A stretch of DNA of 64,000 nt. Source: Halorubellus sp. JP-L1. Its GTDB lineage: Archaea; Halobacteriota; Halobacteria; Halobacteriales; Natrialbaceae. The notes below the pieces were generated by a model. That model made no database searches, had not been told where the DNA came from, and saw only the letters and a list, made by a program, of their open reading frames with translations. The stretch lies in the NCBI RefSeq assembly GCF_011440375.1, contig NZ_JAAOIR010000001.1:1639294-1703293 (forward strand), in the 5' to 3' direction. The translations under genes and the position numbers were made by a program. Shown here one piece after another: positions 1-8,072 of the stretch (the stretch's first letter is position 1; each line of letters begins with the position of its first letter).

Positions 1-586
1 CGTTACTGATGACGGGCGTGTCCGGGTCGTCCGAGATGATGACGATCGCGTCCTCGGTCGGACTGTAGTAGCCGCCGACGCCCGTCGAGTAGAACGTCGA
101 GAGCTCCTCGCTGACGTTCCTCGATTCGCTGGAGATGAACAGCGCTTCCCAGACCTGGTTGTTCCAGTCGGACTGGGCCTTCGGCGTGCTCGAGTTCGCG
201 CTCTGGTTCGCGTACTCGCTTCGCGGGACGACCTCGACGGGGACGCGTTCCTTGAACTCCTTCTCTCGGATGTGTTCGACGCGCGCCATCGCTCGGGAGA
301 CGAACGCCTCGATCTCCTCGTCGGTGAGGCCGTCGGACTGGTCGACGTCGATCGATTCGTTGTGCCAGACGCCGTCCTCCCACCCGATGACGTCCTCCTC
401 GGGGTCTGGGGGTGCGCCGTCGCTCTCGTCGGTGGTCGACGATTCGCTCGTGGTCGCGTCGGTCGCTGCCGTCGTGTCCGACGGCGTGGTCGTGTCGGCC
501 GTCGCGTCCGCGCCGATGTCGACTGGGGCGTTGCAGCCGGCGAGGACGACCGAGAGGACCACCAGGGCGATTGCGAGTCGCTTCAT
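1..586 (-). CDS. Hvo_1808-family surface lipoprotein, 3' end outside the window
   Basis: The reading frame starts at an ATG whose first base is 586 and runs off the left edge, so about 195 residues are visible. The N-terminus is a lipoprotein signal: a basic start (MKRLAIA), a hydrophobic core and a lipobox LAGC with the Cys near residue 18. A Thr/Ser/Asp/Ala-rich linker follows, as is usual for haloarchaeal cell-surface proteins tethered by a lipid. The segment after it (GWEDGVWHNESIDVD, then an EEIEAFVSRAMARVEHIR helix) matches my memory of the Hvo_1808 family, whose biochemical function is unknown. The protein should be exported and sit on the outer membrane face. It is divergent from the hydrolase gene that starts at 713. 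Family name is from recall of the motif, not from a search. Confidence 0.75.
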   Translation of the reverse strand, partial: MKRLAIALVVLSVVLAGCNAPVDIGADATADTTTPSDTTAATDATTSESSTTDESDGAPPDPEEDVIGWEDGVWHNESIDVDQSDGLTDEEIEAFVSRAMARVEHIREKEFKERVPVEVVPRSEYANQSANSSTPKAQSDWNNQVWEALFISSESRNVSEELSTFYSTGVGGYYSPTEDAIVIISDDPDTPVISN

Positions 587-712
587 ACATGCACTCGCGG
601 GCTACGAATAAAAGAAACGCCCGGTTGCGGTACGCTCTCACACCACATGGTGCGCGGCGGTATCGCGTTCCGGAGCCGAAGGATTACGGGGCTTGCGGGC
701 GAATCTGGACGC

Positions 713-1282
713 ATGAACGTCGATTCCGAGTCCACGGCGCTCGTCGTCGTCGACATGCAGAACGGGTTCTGTCACCCGGACGGGAGCCTGTACGCGCCCG
801 GGAGCGAGGCGGCCGTCGAACCGGTGGCCGAACTCGTCGACCGCGCTCGCGACGCGGGCGTTCGCGTCGTCTTCACCCGCGATGTCCATCCGCCCGAGCA
901 GTTCGACGACGCCCATTACTACGACGAGTTCGAGCAGTGGGGCGAGCACGTCCTCGAGGACTCCTGGGACGCCGAACTCGTCGACGAGCTCGACGTCACG
1001 GAGAACGATCACGTCGTCCAGAAGCACACGTACGACGCGTTCCACCAGACCGAACTCGACGGCTGGCTGTCCGCCAGGGGCGTCGACGACCTGCTGTTCT
1101 GTGGGACGCTCGCGAACGTCTGCGTCCTCCACACCGCCGGGTCTGCGGGCCTCCGGGACTACCGGCCGGTGCTCGTCGAGGACGCCATAGGCGCTATCGA
1201 GGACGACCACAGGGAGTACGCGCTCGAGCACGCGGACTGGCTGTTCGGCGAGGTCGTCGCGAGCGACGACGTCTCCTTCTAG
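713..1282 (+). CDS. Isochorismatase-family cysteine hydrolase, probable nicotinamidase
   Basis: A 189-residue cytoplasmic hydrolase of the isochorismatase fold. The catalytic triad is visible: Asp14 in VVVDMQNGF, Lys104 in VVQKHTYDAF and Cys137 in CGTLANVCV. The RDVHPPEQF segment (Asp57, His59) resembles the metal site of nicotinamidases, which convert nicotinamide to nicotinate for NAD salvage. Length is normal for the family. I chose the ATG at 713 because the family begins a few residues before the first beta strand; the open frame extends upstream to 272 but that part is a compositional shadow. A weak TATA-like GGATTACGG lies about 27 nt upstream, suggesting a leaderless transcript. Nicotinamidase is more likely than isochorismatase, since no menaquinone or siderophore genes are near, but substrate is inferred. 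Confidence 0.8.
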   Translation: MNVDSESTALVVVDMQNGFCHPDGSLYAPGSEAAVEPVAELVDRARDAGVRVVFTRDVHPPEQFDDAHYYDEFEQWGEHVLEDSWDAELVDELDVTENDHVVQKHTYDAFHQTELDGWLSARGVDDLLFCGTLANVCVLHTAGSAGLRDYRPVLVEDAIGAIEDDHREYALEHADWLFGEVVASDDVSF

Positions 1283-1327
1283 CGCGTCGTCGACCGACCG
1301 CGGCGGGCGGTCGGGTCAGTCAGTGAG

Positions 1328-1780
1328 TCAGTCGCGCTCGGCGAGCCACTTGTCCGAGTAGGAGGCGCCGCACGTGCAGTGCGCGTACGCGTGGACGACG
1401 TCGCCCTCGGTGTAGAGGCCGTCGAACTCGTCGCCGTCCTTCTCGTCCTCGCTGAACGCGAACACGAACTCGACGACGTGCTCGGCGTCCGGCTCGTCGT
1501 CGACGGCGGGGCAGTCGCCGGACGTGAGGTCGTGCCCGATCGGGCCCGCCTCGCTCATCGCGCCCTGCGCGAAGTTCATCGCGTCCATGCCGGTGGCGGC
1601 GTGGAACGCGTTCCGACCGCTCTCGCCGTCGACGACGATGACGATGCCGTCGTCGGTGCGGACGCCGTACTTCTCGAGGCGCCCGAGGTCGTCCACGTAG
1701 TCGTCCGCGAGGTAGATCGCCACGTCGTCCGGTCGGTCCCCCGCGAGGAACGCCTCGCGACGGGCTTGCACGTCCGTCAT
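1328..1780 (-). CDS. DUF5807 family protein
   Basis: A 150-residue acidic soluble protein that begins MTDVQARREAFLAGDRPDDV. It matches the haloarchaeal DUF5807 pattern I recall: an N-terminal FLAGDRPDDVAIYL block, a central GRNAFHAATGMD block, a GDCPAVDDE segment and a C-terminal YAHCTCGASYSDKWLAERD. The CxC pair near the C-terminus and the upstream GDCP Cys could bind metal, but no fold or activity is established to my knowledge. The ATG at 1780 is chosen over a longer frame reaching 1936, because the extra residues are Arg/Thr-rich and read like non-coding DNA. It is convergent with the hydrolase gene, with a 45-bp gap, and is followed upstream by a gene-free stretch. Confidence 0.7.
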   Translation of the reverse strand: MTDVQARREAFLAGDRPDDVAIYLADDYVDDLGRLEKYGVRTDDGIVIVVDGESGRNAFHAATGMDAMNFAQGAMSEAGPIGHDLTSGDCPAVDDEPDAEHVVEFVFAFSEDEKDGDEFDGLYTEGDVVHAYAHCTCGASYSDKWLAERD

Positions 1781-2352
1781 GGCACGTACTCGACCGTCGA
1801 ACCTGAAAAACTCCGCGTGTTCCGGCGCTCGCGTTCGTCCGCCGCGACCACCGTCGTGCGGCGGTCGTGTCGGAGCCGTCGCTACCGGCGTGGGCTTCGA
1901 AAGAAAGCCGCGAGTGGTCCGTGATCGCGTCGTCACCCGACCGTGGACCGCGCGTTGTGGTGAACTCGGCGCCGTCGGGCGCCGACATTGGTTGCCTACC
2001 GATGTGGGATACGCCGAAGCGTATCGTTCGTTCGCGATTCCTCGATACCGTCCGTGATTCCGCGTCCGTGCGGCTGCGTATCGGACCGATGTCGCGTGAG
2101 CCTCCTGGGATCACGCTCCGTCACGTGCGTGCGTGACGGCGTCGGTACCGTCGTGCCTCGTTCTGGGATCGCCACTATCGTTCCGTGCGTCGGTTCGTGG
2201 ACGGGTCCTCGAGCGCATCCGGCCGGCGCCAGACGCGCTGCCAGCGGCGCACACATCGTTCGCGTGCCACCGGCGCATCCCCGGCGTCAACGCCGGAGCG
2301 GGATGCGCCCGGGGACGTGTGTGCCCGGGTCAGTCCGGGATAGATGCGTGCC
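1781..2352. other. Gene-free stretch between DUF5807 and the archaellins
   Basis: Open frames here are Arg/Val-rich shadows with no recognisable protein. Two dyads stand out: a small hairpin with 7-bp stem and CGAA loop at 2008-2025, and the large nested stem at 2272-2309 described separately. The promoter of the minus-strand DUF5807 gene must lie at the low-coordinate end. Confidence 0.6.
2272..2309 (-). terminator. Nested stem-loop 44 nt past the last archaellin gene
   Basis: A 10-bp perfect outer stem (2272-2281 with 2300-2309) encloses an inner 6-bp stem (2282-2287 with 2290-2295) with a 2-nt loop and a 4-nt bulge. It lies 44 nt beyond the stop codon of the distal archaellin gene in the direction of its transcription. 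No T-tract follows, so it may act as a 3' stabilising structure on a very abundant mRNA as much as a terminator. Confidence 0.45.
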
Positions 2353-2958
2353 TCAGACCGCCACGTAGTTCTCGTCGCTGATCGTGTCCGGGACGTTCAC
2401 GCCGTAAATCGTCGCCGCACCGGACTGGTCGACGAACCGGACGGTTGCCTCTCCGCCCTCCTGCAGTTCGTCACCGACGTCGGTGAGGTTGACGCGGATG
2501 ACCGCGCGCTCGTCCTGGGCGCTCAGGGTGAGGGCGTCGTTCGTCGCGGACGCGATCGGCGCGCTGTTTCCGACCTCGTAGACGACGAAGTCAGTCGCGC
2601 TCATGGTGGTGTTCCACGATAGCGTCTGCGCCGCGTCGTCGCTCTGGTACTCGACGGTCGCGTTCGCGAGGTCGATGTCGTCAGAGCCGGCCGACTTCAT
2701 GACCGTGAAGTTCAGGTCCGTCACGTTCTCCGTCCCGGAGTTGACGTTCCCGGCAGCGTGCACGACCGTGAGCTGGTTGGAGACCTGTGCCTGCGAGTCC
2801 GCGCTCGTGTCGGACGCGGTGGACTCGAGCAGTCCGGCCGTGTTGATGAGGACGCCCGCCGCCACCGCGGCGACCAGCACCATCGCGATGAAGATGATGA
2901 GCGTGCCGATACCGACCTGACCGCGGTCGCCGTCGTCTGCGTTGGGTAGAGTCAGCAT
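2353..2958 (-). CDS. arlA: Archaellin (archaellum filament subunit), distal copy
   Basis: A 201-residue archaellin. It has the class III prepilin-like signal: a short acidic leader ending in DRG, then [16 protein letters not shown] and a hydrophobic helix that forms the filament core after cleavage by the prearchaellin peptidase (PibD/ArlK). The C-terminal half is a Thr/Ser/Asp-rich beta domain ending SDENYVAV. Four N-X-S/T sequons (NVT, NAT, NTT, NLT) are potential glycosylation sites, as known for haloarchaeal archaellins. It is the last of three archaellin genes read on this strand, starting 4 nt after the stop of the preceding copy, so the two are co-transcribed. Its last 50 nt or so are identical to those of its neighbour, suggesting gene conversion. 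Confidence 0.93.
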   Translation of the reverse strand: MLTLPNADDGDRGQVGIGTLIIFIAMVLVAAVAAGVLINTAGLLESTASDTSADSQAQVSNQLTVVHAAGNVNSGTENVTDLNFTVMKSAGSDDIDLANATVEYQSDDAAQTLSWNTTMSATDFVVYEVGNSAPIASATNDALTLSAQDERAVIRVNLTDVGDELQEGGEATVRFVDQSGAATIYGVNVPDTISDENYVAV

Positions 2959-2962
2959 CCGT

Positions 2963-3574
2963 TTACACCGCCACGTAGTTCTCGTCGCTGATCGTGTCCG
3001 GGACGTTCACGCCGTAGATCGTGCTCGCGCCGGACTGGTCGACGACCTTCAGAGTCGCTTCCTCGCCCTCCTGGAGCGCGTCGTCGATCGCAGCGGCGCT
3101 GAGGTCGACCTCGATGACCTTGCGCTCGTCCGTCTCGCTCAGGACGAGGTCGTCGGCCTGCTCGTTGGAGAGCACCGAGCCGGACGTGTCGTACACGAGG
3201 AAGTTCGTGCCGTCGCTGGCGGTTGACTCGTTCGTCCACGTCAGCGTCGTCGAGTTGTCGTCGCTCTGGTAGTTGACGGTCGCGTTCGCGAGGTCGATGT
3301 CGCCCGAGCCCGCGGACTTCATGACCGTGAGGTTGACCTGTCGGACTTCACCGTTTTCGACGTCACCGACCGCGCTGATTACCGAGATCTGGTTGGAAAC
3401 CTGTGCTTGCGAGTCCTGGCTCGTGTCGGAGGCCGTGGACTCGAGCAGTCCGGCAGTGTTGATGAGCACGCCGGCTGCGACCGCGGCGACCAGCACCATG
3501 GCAATGAAGATGATCAGGGTGCCGATGCCGACCTGACCGCGTTCGTCGTCGTTCGTAGGGAGTTCCACTATCAT
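2963..3574 (-). CDS. arlA: Archaellin, middle copy
   Basis: A 203-residue archaellin with leader [13 protein letters not shown] followed by [16 protein letters not shown] and the conserved [23 protein letters not shown] neck region (only parts quoted). It carries four N-X-S/T sequons and ends SDENYVAV like its downstream partner. The frame is open further upstream to 3631, but the ATG at 3574 is preferred: it gives a normal short leader and is preceded by GAGGAAAG, a good ribosome binding site. The gene sits between a DUF7500 gene and the distal archaellin. Being placed first in the two-gene unit with a good RBS, it may be a major filament subunit, but that is inference. Confidence 0.93.
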   Translation of the reverse strand: MIVELPTNDDERGQVGIGTLIIFIAMVLVAAVAAGVLINTAGLLESTASDTSQDSQAQVSNQISVISAVGDVENGEVRQVNLTVMKSAGSGDIDLANATVNYQSDDNSTTLTWTNESTASDGTNFLVYDTSGSVLSNEQADDLVLSETDERKVIEVDLSAAAIDDALQEGEEATLKVVDQSGASTIYGVNVPDTISDENYVAV

Positions 3575-3796
3575 TCTTTCCTCTGTGTGGGGATGCGCCC
3601 CGAATAGTGCATAGCCCCGGGTTACTATCAAGGGATGTATCAGTTCGTTCGCCGTATCGAGACGCGACTCAGGACTCGAAACGAGGGCGAGAACGGACTG
3701 CCTGTCGTCGCGCTTGCTATCAGTTCCGTGCGCGCACCGCTACTGGTGTCAGTCGAGTTCGAAGTTCCGAACGAACGCGTACGTATCAGAAGTGAG

Positions 3797-4264
3797 TTAG
3801 AAATCCAGTTCGGACGCTGCACGGAGTACGGCGAGCGTCTCCGCCGGCTCGCTCTCCGAATCGAGCTCGAGCGCGTACCAGCGTAGCATCTCGGTGAACA
3901 CCTCCCGAATGTCGTTCGACGTCACCCGACGTCGTGAAACACCGTCCTCGGTCTTGACGGCCAGATCGACTCCGAACCCAGCGGACGACTGCGCTAATGC
4001 GTCGGTGGGCGACGGCGACCCGTCGGTCACCACTCGACCCCCATCGGAGCGGGTCGGGCGTGGACGCCCACCACTCGACGGCGGCGACGCGGTCCCGTCG
4101 GTCGTGACGAGGAACCGGTCGTCGCCGAGCTGCCGAACATTCTCGTCGTCGTCGAGCGCGAGCTCGTCGGCGGACAGCACCTCCCCGGATTCCTCCGCGG
4201 AAGCGCGGTCGCTACGAGACCGGTCGGCCGTCGCGTCGTTCGTGTCGGGTTCGTTCGTAGTCAT
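3797..4264 (-). CDS. DUF7500-like haloarchaeal protein inside the archaellin cluster
   Basis: A 155-residue acidic protein. The first 30 residues are Asp/Ser/Thr-rich; then GEVLSADELALDDDENVRQLGDDRFLVT matches (in parts) the VLSPDELD-x-V-x-EL-x-RFVV signature that I associate with DUF7500. A disordered Pro/Ser/Gly linker leads to a C-terminal helical block (NDIREVFTEMLRWYALEL). No membrane segment or enzyme motif is visible. The position between archaellin genes on the same strand points to a role in archaellum regulation or assembly; function is unknown. It starts 46 nt after the stop of the proximal archaellin, and the stop is about 220 nt before the next archaellin start, a region with room for a separate promoter. 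Confidence 0.7.
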   Translation of the reverse strand: MTTNEPDTNDATADRSRSDRASAEESGEVLSADELALDDDENVRQLGDDRFLVTTDGTASPPSSGGRPRPTRSDGGRVVTDGSPSPTDALAQSSAGFGVDLAVKTEDGVSRRRVTSNDIREVFTEMLRWYALELDSESEPAETLAVLRAASELDF

Positions 4265-4281
4265 ACGTTGTTTGTTATCGT

Positions 4282-4298
4282 GTGCCCGCGTGGGGCAC
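4282..4298 (-). terminator. Small GC hairpin between archaellin and DUF7500 genes
   Basis: GTGCCC (4282-4287) pairs with GGGCAC (4293-4298) across a 5-nt loop, in the 46-nt gap after the proximal archaellin stop. It could reduce read-through or mark an mRNA processing site. Evidence is the dyad and position only. Confidence 0.3.
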
Positions 4299-4310
4299 GG
4301 CCAGCATCCA

Positions 4311-4886
4311 TCACACCTTCACGTACTTCTCGTCGCTGATCGTCTGCGGGACGTTGACGCCGTAGAGCGACTTCGCCCCGGAAGCCGTGACCATCGTGAT
4401 CATCGCTTTCTGGCCTGACTGCAGTCCACCTGGCCCTTCGAGGGCGGTGTCGTTGACGCGAATCGTCAGTACGATGCGGTCGTCTCTGCTGTTCAGGACG
4501 TACGAACCACTGCCGTCGGTGGCCGTCAGGTCCACCGCGGAGTGGCTCTCCTTCAGCGAGACCGCGGCGTCGTCCGAGATGTACTCGAACGACGCCTTCT
4601 CCAGGTCCATGTCGCCGGCGCCCGCGGCCTTCATCAACGTCAAGTTGAGCGTGCCGACCGAGTCGTTCGCCTGGTCGACTTCGCCGACCGCGCTGACGAC
4701 GACGATGTGATTGGAGACCTGTGCTTGCGAGTCCTGACTGGTATCGGACGCCTTCGCTTCGAGCATCCCCGCCGTGTTGATGAGGACACCTGCTGCGACG
4801 GCTGCGACCAGGACCATCGCTATGAAGATGATCAGGGTCCCGATACCGACTTGACCGCGACTGTCGTGTGCTTCGGGTACGTTCAT
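4311..4886 (-). CDS. arlA: Archaellin, proximal copy
   Basis: A 191-residue archaellin: leader [11 protein letters not shown], then [16 protein letters not shown] and a hydrophobic helix. The neck reads [20 protein letters not shown], so it differs from the other two (LEST) at the helix end. The C-terminus is SDEKYVKV, more basic than the SDENYVAV of the other two copies, and sequence between is clearly diverged, so it is a distinct subunit type. Three sequons (NDS, NLT, NDT) are present. The start at 4886 is preferred to the upstream open frame because it gives the canonical short leader. It faces the arlCE operon across a 392-nt divergent promoter region. Confidence 0.93.
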   Translation of the reverse strand: MNVPEAHDSRGQVGIGTLIIFIAMVLVAAVAAGVLINTAGMLEAKASDTSQDSQAQVSNHIVVVSAVGEVDQANDSVGTLNLTLMKAAGAGDMDLEKASFEYISDDAAVSLKESHSAVDLTATDGSGSYVLNSRDDRIVLTIRVNDTALEGPGGLQSGQKAMITMVTASGAKSLYGVNVPQTISDEKYVKV

Positions 4887-5278
4887 CGGTAGTTCACCAT
4901 CCGTGGTGGACCGTACCCGACTCGCGTACGCTCTCGCGAGAGAGCGCACTGCCCCCGACTCTGCCGTCCGACGGCTGCGAGGCTGGGCAGCGCCCTGGTC
5001 GTCGGTCGACCGGGTGCGGCCGCGAGCCCCGTGCCGGGGCGAGTCGGGAAGGTTCATCACGAGATACGGGGGGAGTGCCCCCGAGTCCGAGAACGGACCT
5101 GTTCGTATTCAAGACGTGTACGCGCTCGGACACCGATTCGAGTCTCGACTCACGCCTCGAAACGCGGACCGAGGACGTGCTCGCTTCTTTAGTCGTCTGT
5201 CCGGTACTGTCGGGTGGCGTATCCGGTATCGCTCGGGCGGACTCGCTCGAACCACGACGACGAGAACCACACGATACA
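4887..5278. other. Divergent promoter region between archaellin and arlCE operons
   Basis: About 390 nt with no convincing gene. It must contain promoters for both strands. CTTCTTTAG at 5184-5192 is the most A/T-rich patch and could serve arlCE with a leader near 64 nt. A dyad GAGTC-N2-GACTC lies at 5141-5152. Confidence 0.5.
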
Positions 5279-6412
5279 ATGGGAATCCGAGACGTCCTCG
5301 CCGACTTCCTGAGTTCGGAGGGGAGCCACGATCGCGCTGGCCGCGACGACGCGGAAAGCGGTGGCTCCGATTCGAGTTCGGGCGACGCGCAGGGTGGCGA
5401 GGACGACGCGGGCCCGCCCGAGTCGAGCTTCGACGTCGAGTTGGAGGAGCTCGATCAGGAGGAGCAGGTCGAGGCGCTGGAAGGACGCCTCGACGAGATG
5501 GAAGGCAGCATGCAGCAGAACCGGTCCGAGCTGGAGACGATCAAGGGCTCCCAGCAGGACGTCGCCGAGCAACTGAACGAGGTGAACGACACGGTCAGGC
5601 AGTTGCTCGGGATCTACGACCAGTTGACGGCGGACGTGAACCCGTTCATGGACGGGCCGACGCGCGACGCGGACCCGGACGCGGAGGGGTTCGGTGTCGT
5701 CGGCGGCGAGGAACCCGATCCAGAGAGCGAGGTCGTCGAGGCGGTCGTGGAGGGCGACGCGGACCCAGGCGAGGACGCGGAGGCGGCGGATGGAGACGAG
5801 GCGGACGAAGGTGAGGAAGACGAAGAGGCGACGACGATCGGCCTGGAGGACCTGCGAGCGGAGTACGAGGCGGAGGCAGCCGACGAAGGCGAGGAAGCGG
5901 TGATTGGCGACGACGCGGCCGAGGCCGCGGTTGGACAGGAAGATGAACCGGCTGACAACGAGATCGAAGTCGAACCGACGACGGTCGAGGAATCGATGAG
6001 TCGGACCGGCCGACCGAACGACTCGCGCGGCGACGCGAGCGCGTGGCGCGAGGGGATCGACGGGTCGGACGACGCCGACCGGACGGCTGCCGGGGAGTCG
6101 ACCGTCGCCCTCGTCGGCCTCGCGGACACGTACGCGACGGAGATAATCGTCTTCGAGTGGGTGACGAGCCTGGTGTCGACGGCGGGGCCGGCGGCGACGC
6201 TCCGCGCCATCGCGTACTACGAGGAGATCGGGTGGATCGGGTCGGACGTGAAGACGTACCTCGAGGACGTCCTCTCGGGACCGGACCTCGACGTGAACGT
6301 CGACCCGAGCCGCGACCCGAACGAACTCACCGCGGAGGACCACGCCGAGAGCTACGAGTACATCATGAAGCTGGACGCGGTCCAGCGCACGATCGACGAC
6401 ACGGAGTTATAA
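5279..6412 (+). CDS. arlCE: Archaellum accessory protein ArlC/E (FlaC-FlaD/E fusion)
   Basis: A 377-residue protein. A short N-terminal helix (MGIRDVLADFL) and a Ser/Asp-rich spacer precede a coiled coil (about residues 50-125, EELDQEEQVEALEGRLDEM onward) typical of FlaC. A very acidic Glu/Asp/Ala linker (about 130-255) follows, then the C-terminal FlaD/E domain (about 275-377: VALVGLADTYATEIIVFEWV, AIAYYEEIGWI). In haloarchaea these proteins form a cytosolic ring around the motor and link it to the chemotaxis adaptor CheF. The start is the ATG at 5279; the open frame extends upstream as shadow. The stop is 1 nt before arlF, so it heads the arlCE-F-G-H-I-J operon. Confidence 0.88.
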   Translation: MGIRDVLADFLSSEGSHDRAGRDDAESGGSDSSSGDAQGGEDDAGPPESSFDVELEELDQEEQVEALEGRLDEMEGSMQQNRSELETIKGSQQDVAEQLNEVNDTVRQLLGIYDQLTADVNPFMDGPTRDADPDAEGFGVVGGEEPDPESEVVEAVVEGDADPGEDAEAADGDEADEGEEDEEATTIGLEDLRAEYEAEAADEGEEAVIGDDAAEAAVGQEDEPADNEIEVEPTTVEESMSRTGRPNDSRGDASAWREGIDGSDDADRTAAGESTVALVGLADTYATEIIVFEWVTSLVSTAGPAATLRAIAYYEEIGWIGSDVKTYLEDVLSGPDLDVNVDPSRDPNELTAEDHAESYEYIMKLDAVQRTIDDTEL

Positions 6413-6413
6413 C

Positions 6414-6845
6414 ATGGGTTTCAGTACGAGCGGTTCGATGGCGATCGTGTTCGTCGGCGTCCTGATAGCGGTCAGTACCGCGTACCCCGTGATGAGTACG
6501 GCGAACGAGCGCGTGCAGACGGCGATGGACGAGGAACGCGATCGGACGGTGGACCAGCGGAACTCTGACATCGCCCTCTGGAACGTGACGTACGACGCGG
6601 GCAACGACACGCTCGTCGTGCGCGTGAACAACACGGGGTCGCGGACGTTGTCCGTGACCGACACGGACCTCGTCGTCGACGGCGAGTACACGACGGGGTA
6701 CGCGTCGAGCGTCGCGGGCGAGACGAGCCGATCGATCTGGGTGCCGGGGGAGACCCTGCGTTTCGAACTGTCGACGACGACGCGACCGGACCGCGTTCGC
6801 GTCGTGACCGAGTTCGGCATCGCGGAGACGGAGACCGACATATGA
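6414..6845 (+). CDS. arlF: Archaellum stator protein ArlF
   Basis: A 143-residue protein with an N-terminal membrane helix (SGSMAIVFVGVLIAVSTAYPV, about residues 6-28) and an extracytoplasmic beta-sandwich (about 50-143, including IALWNVTYDAGNDTLVVRVNNTG). ArlF binds the S-layer on the pseudoperiplasmic side and with ArlG anchors the motor. Length and layout fit the family. It starts 1 nt after arlCE. An ATG at 6842 overlaps its stop but is not in the arlG frame. Confidence 0.9.
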   Translation: MGFSTSGSMAIVFVGVLIAVSTAYPVMSTANERVQTAMDEERDRTVDQRNSDIALWNVTYDAGNDTLVVRVNNTGSRTLSVTDTDLVVDGEYTTGYASSVAGETSRSIWVPGETLRFELSTTTRPDRVRVVTEFGIAETETDI

Positions 6846-6878
6846 ACGCGCTACCGAGTCAGCACGGAGGGCAGCGCG

Positions 6879-7331
6879 ATGGCGAGTAGTTCCGTGTCCA
6901 GCCTGATACTGTTCATCGCGGCGATGATCATCGCGGCGAGCGTCGCCGGGACGATGGTGACGAACGTCGCGCAGGTCAGCGACGCGATAGACTCCCGGAG
7001 CGTGGACGCGGAGCAACGCATCGACACGGAGATCGAGATCATCTCCGACCCCGGGTCGTCGGCGGTGTACGACGACGGAAGCACCACCGTCTCGCTGCTC
7101 GTGAAGAACACGGGCGCGAACACGCTACCGGCCGAACCCGGGAAGGTGGACGTGATCGTCGACGGCGAGTACGTCTCGGCGTCCGCGCAGACGTTCTTCG
7201 TCCTAGACGAGACGAGCTGGCGGACGGGCACGGTCGTCCGCCTGGAGATCGATCGGTCACTGGACCCCGGCGAGCATCGCGTGGTGCTCGTCGTGAACGG
7301 CGACCGGGAGGAGTTCACCTTCTACGTATGA
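6879..7331 (+). CDS. arlG: Archaellum stator protein ArlG
   Basis: A 150-residue protein with one N-terminal membrane helix (SLILFIAAMIIAASVAGTMV) and a beta-sandwich domain (VSLLVKNTGANTLPAEPGKV, DPGEHRVVLVVNGDREEF). It is the partner of ArlF in the stator that connects the motor to the S-layer. It begins 33 nt after arlF and its stop overlaps the arlH start by 4 nt, indicating translational coupling. A GGAGGG Shine-Dalgarno-like motif lies at 6866-6871. Confidence 0.9.
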   Translation: MASSSVSSLILFIAAMIIAASVAGTMVTNVAQVSDAIDSRSVDAEQRIDTEIEIISDPGSSAVYDDGSTTVSLLVKNTGANTLPAEPGKVDVIVDGEYVSASAQTFFVLDETSWRTGTVVRLEIDRSLDPGEHRVVLVVNGDREEFTFYV

Positions 7332-8062
7332 ACGTGAACGGTCACTACTCGCTCGGCCTGGAGGACACGGACCGCGTGAATCACGCGGTCGGCGGCGGCA
7401 TCCCCGAGGGCAGCCTCGTGCTCGTCGAGGGCGTCGACGGTGCGGGGAAGTCGGTGTGGACCCAGCGGATGTGTTACGGGATGGCCGAGGAGGGGACGTA
7501 CGTCGCGTACGTCTCCACCGAGCTCTCGGCGGCGGACTTCATGCAGCAGATGCACTCGCTCTCGTACGACGTCGTCGACCACATGCTCTCCGGGCAAGTG
7601 CTGTTCCTGAACGCCGACGTGGACACGCACCGGGACGGCGACCGCCGCGAGCTCCTGTCGCGGCTGACGGAGCCGAGTACGCTCTGGCAGGGCGACGTCG
7701 TCGTCGTCGACGCGTTCTCGGCGTTCCTCCGGAACGACCCGCGGTTCGACGCGATCGCGGACGCCGGCGACGAGGACCACGAGATGGAGTCGCTACTGAC
7801 GTTCCTGGAGGGAATGACGGGCCGCGGGAAGACCGTGATCCTGACCGTCGACCCGGAGGCGACGACCGAGCGCGCGCTCCGCCCGATCCGGAGCGTCGCG
7901 GACGTCTTCCTCCAGATCGAGACGGAAGAGGTCGGGCAGGACATCCGGCGGAACGTCCGTGTCCGCCGGTTCGCGAACATGAAGCAGCCGGTCGACGACG
8001 GCATCGCGTTCAACGTCCAGCAGGGGCGTGGCCTGACCATCGTGAACCGGACGATCGCATGA
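7328..8062 (+). CDS. arlH: Archaellum KaiC-like ATP-binding protein ArlH
   Basis: A 244-residue RecA/KaiC-fold protein. Walker A is GVDGAGKS (about residues 38-45) and Walker B is in GDVVVVDAFSAF (about 121-132). ArlH binds ATP, forms a cytoplasmic ring under ArlI and regulates assembly and switching; the family is usually non-hydrolysing or autophosphorylating. Full length for the family, overlapping arlG by 4 nt and ending 10 nt before arlI. Confidence 0.93.
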   Translation: MNVNGHYSLGLEDTDRVNHAVGGGIPEGSLVLVEGVDGAGKSVWTQRMCYGMAEEGTYVAYVSTELSAADFMQQMHSLSYDVVDHMLSGQVLFLNADVDTHRDGDRRELLSRLTEPSTLWQGDVVVVDAFSAFLRNDPRFDAIADAGDEDHEMESLLTFLEGMTGRGKTVILTVDPEATTERALRPIRSVADVFLQIETEEVGQDIRRNVRVRRFANMKQPVDDGIAFNVQQGRGLTIVNRTIA

Positions 8063-8072
8063 GGTAACAACT

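Noticed and set aside
3..641. A 212-codon Arg-rich minus frame at the left edge
   Set aside because: It overlaps, in another frame, the better lipoprotein gene starting at 586, which has a clear signal and lipobox.
1988..2368. A 126-codon plus frame in the gap before the archaellins
   Set aside because: Arg/Val/Pro/Ser-rich, no motif, and it runs into the antisense of the archaellin gene.
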